Below, piece after piece: positions 63,678 to 64,000 of a DNA stretch of 64,000 nt. The position numbers and the translations under genes were made by a program. This stretch comes from UBA1181 sp963654355 (GTDB lineage: Bacteria; Bacteroidota; Bacteroidia; Bacteroidales; Paludibacteraceae). The notes under the pieces are model-generated. The model was given only the letters and a program-made list of their open reading frames with translations. It was not told the origin of the DNA and made no database searches. Where the stretch lies: the NCBI GenBank assembly GCA_963654355.1, contig CAVKBM010000004.1, positions 1 through 64,000 on the forward strand, given 5' to 3'. Each line of letters starts with the position of its first letter. Within the stretch, counting starts at the first letter, position 1.

Positions 63678-63849
63678 ATACAAAATCTGCATTTTTCACA
63701 TTGTTTCCATTAATATTTTTTCACATTACACCTTGCAGACAATGTAGAAGCTTCTTCTTTTTAAGGGGCGCAGGCTTTCACCCTCGCCCCCCCTTTTCAT
63801 AATCACTGTTTGCTTTTCTTGATTTGTATCAAATAACACATTACAACTT

Positions 63850-64000
63850 TCATTTTTTTGAACCGCTAACATCTTTTACAGCATCTATTGTGCCTCTTAC
63901 AACCTTTTCGACTCCTTGCTGCGCAGCGTTAGAAATCATACCATTTACAACATAGTTAACAAGGGAACTCCCAGTTTTCACAAGTGTTCCTGCAGCAATT
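63850..64000 (-). CDS. C-terminal end of an unknown gene, cut by window
   Basis: The minus strand has an open frame from the window edge to a TGA at 63850-63852 (50 residues visible). It reads as alternating small and hydrophobic residues (LVNYVVNGMISNAAQQ) and ends VSGSKK. Not recognised; it may belong to an upstream unit. Confidence 0.5.
   Translation of the reverse strand, partial: IAAGTLVKTGSSLVNYVVNGMISNAAQQGVEKVVRGTIDAVKDVSGSKK

Larger units (their letters stand above)
63203..63849. other. Long intergenic region before the operon
   Basis: No protein gene is seen. It holds an 8-bp perfect hairpin (63607-63614 with 63626-63633), a -7-like box and a terminator-like hairpin listed apart, and a 16-base repeat with one mismatch (63340-63355 and 63736-63751). 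A clear promoter for the vWA gene was not found; it should lie between 63203 and 63400. Confidence 0.5.

Noticed and set aside
1..64000. CRISPR array, insertion sequence or prophage
   Set aside because: No regularly spaced repeats, transposase or phage structural genes were found in the window.

Overview
The window comes from a bacterium of the Bacteroidetes, most probably order Bacteroidales. The signs are promoter -7 boxes of the form TAnnTTTG, few strong Shine-Dalgarno sites, a T9SS type A sorting domain on a secreted enzyme, a fused DAHP synthase/chorismate mutase, glycine-lipid genes, and the order bS21 - xerC - hpf - tRNA-Thr - tRNA-Tyr seen near tuf in Bacteroides. Species cannot be fixed from the sequence.

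Layout. 1-1959 (minus): translation and recombination operon ending in two tRNAs. 2-9.7 kb (plus): an M24 aminopeptidase, a thioredoxin-like envelope protein, a gamma carbonic anhydrase, a membrane GT51 glycosyltransferase and the NAD(P)HX repair enzyme, facing an alpha/beta hydrolase. 10.7-18.6 kb: a defence island with an ATPase gene remnant, a Fic protein, and a type I restriction-modification locus. In that locus hsdR is broken twice, hsdM is intact, hsdS is half size, and an XRE / ImmA-IrrE / PIN cassette sits between hsdM and hsdS. 18.7-23.2 kb: five secreted proteins of unknown function in one operon. 23.3-26.6 kb: a CE4-GH8 xylan-type enzyme. 26.7-27.9 kb: a fluoride channel and an HNH nuclease. 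27.9-30.3 kb: pheA and DAHP synthase/chorismate mutase behind two tandem Phe/Tyr leader-peptide attenuators. 30.3-47.4 kb: an S66 peptidase, a YqeY protein and the complete dcw cluster from mraZ to ftsZ, without murF or ddl. 47.6-49.6 kb: the glsA/glsB glycine-lipid pair and tRNA-Arg. 50.8-52.5 kb: a Septu-like ATPase/HNH pair whose nuclease looks cut short.

52.6-63.2 kb (minus) is the most unusual part. It is a tight eight-gene operon. It encodes a vWA-like lipoprotein, a small membrane protein, an FtsZ-like tubulin GTPase, a 1149-residue protein with an actin/Hsp70-type ATPase, a coiled-coil protein, a MotA/ZorA-like channel with a long coiled-coil tail, a MotB/ZorB/OmpA-like partner and an exported trypsin-like protease. 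It joins a tubulin-type and an actin-type NTPase to an ion-driven envelope motor and outer-face sensor or effector proteins. It resembles, but goes beyond, the FtsZ-like/vWA/OmpA membrane-remodelling system predicted from comparative genomics, and shares its motor module with Zorya anti-phage systems. Its function is not known to me.

All product names rest on motifs and family memory read from the translated sequence; no database search was run.
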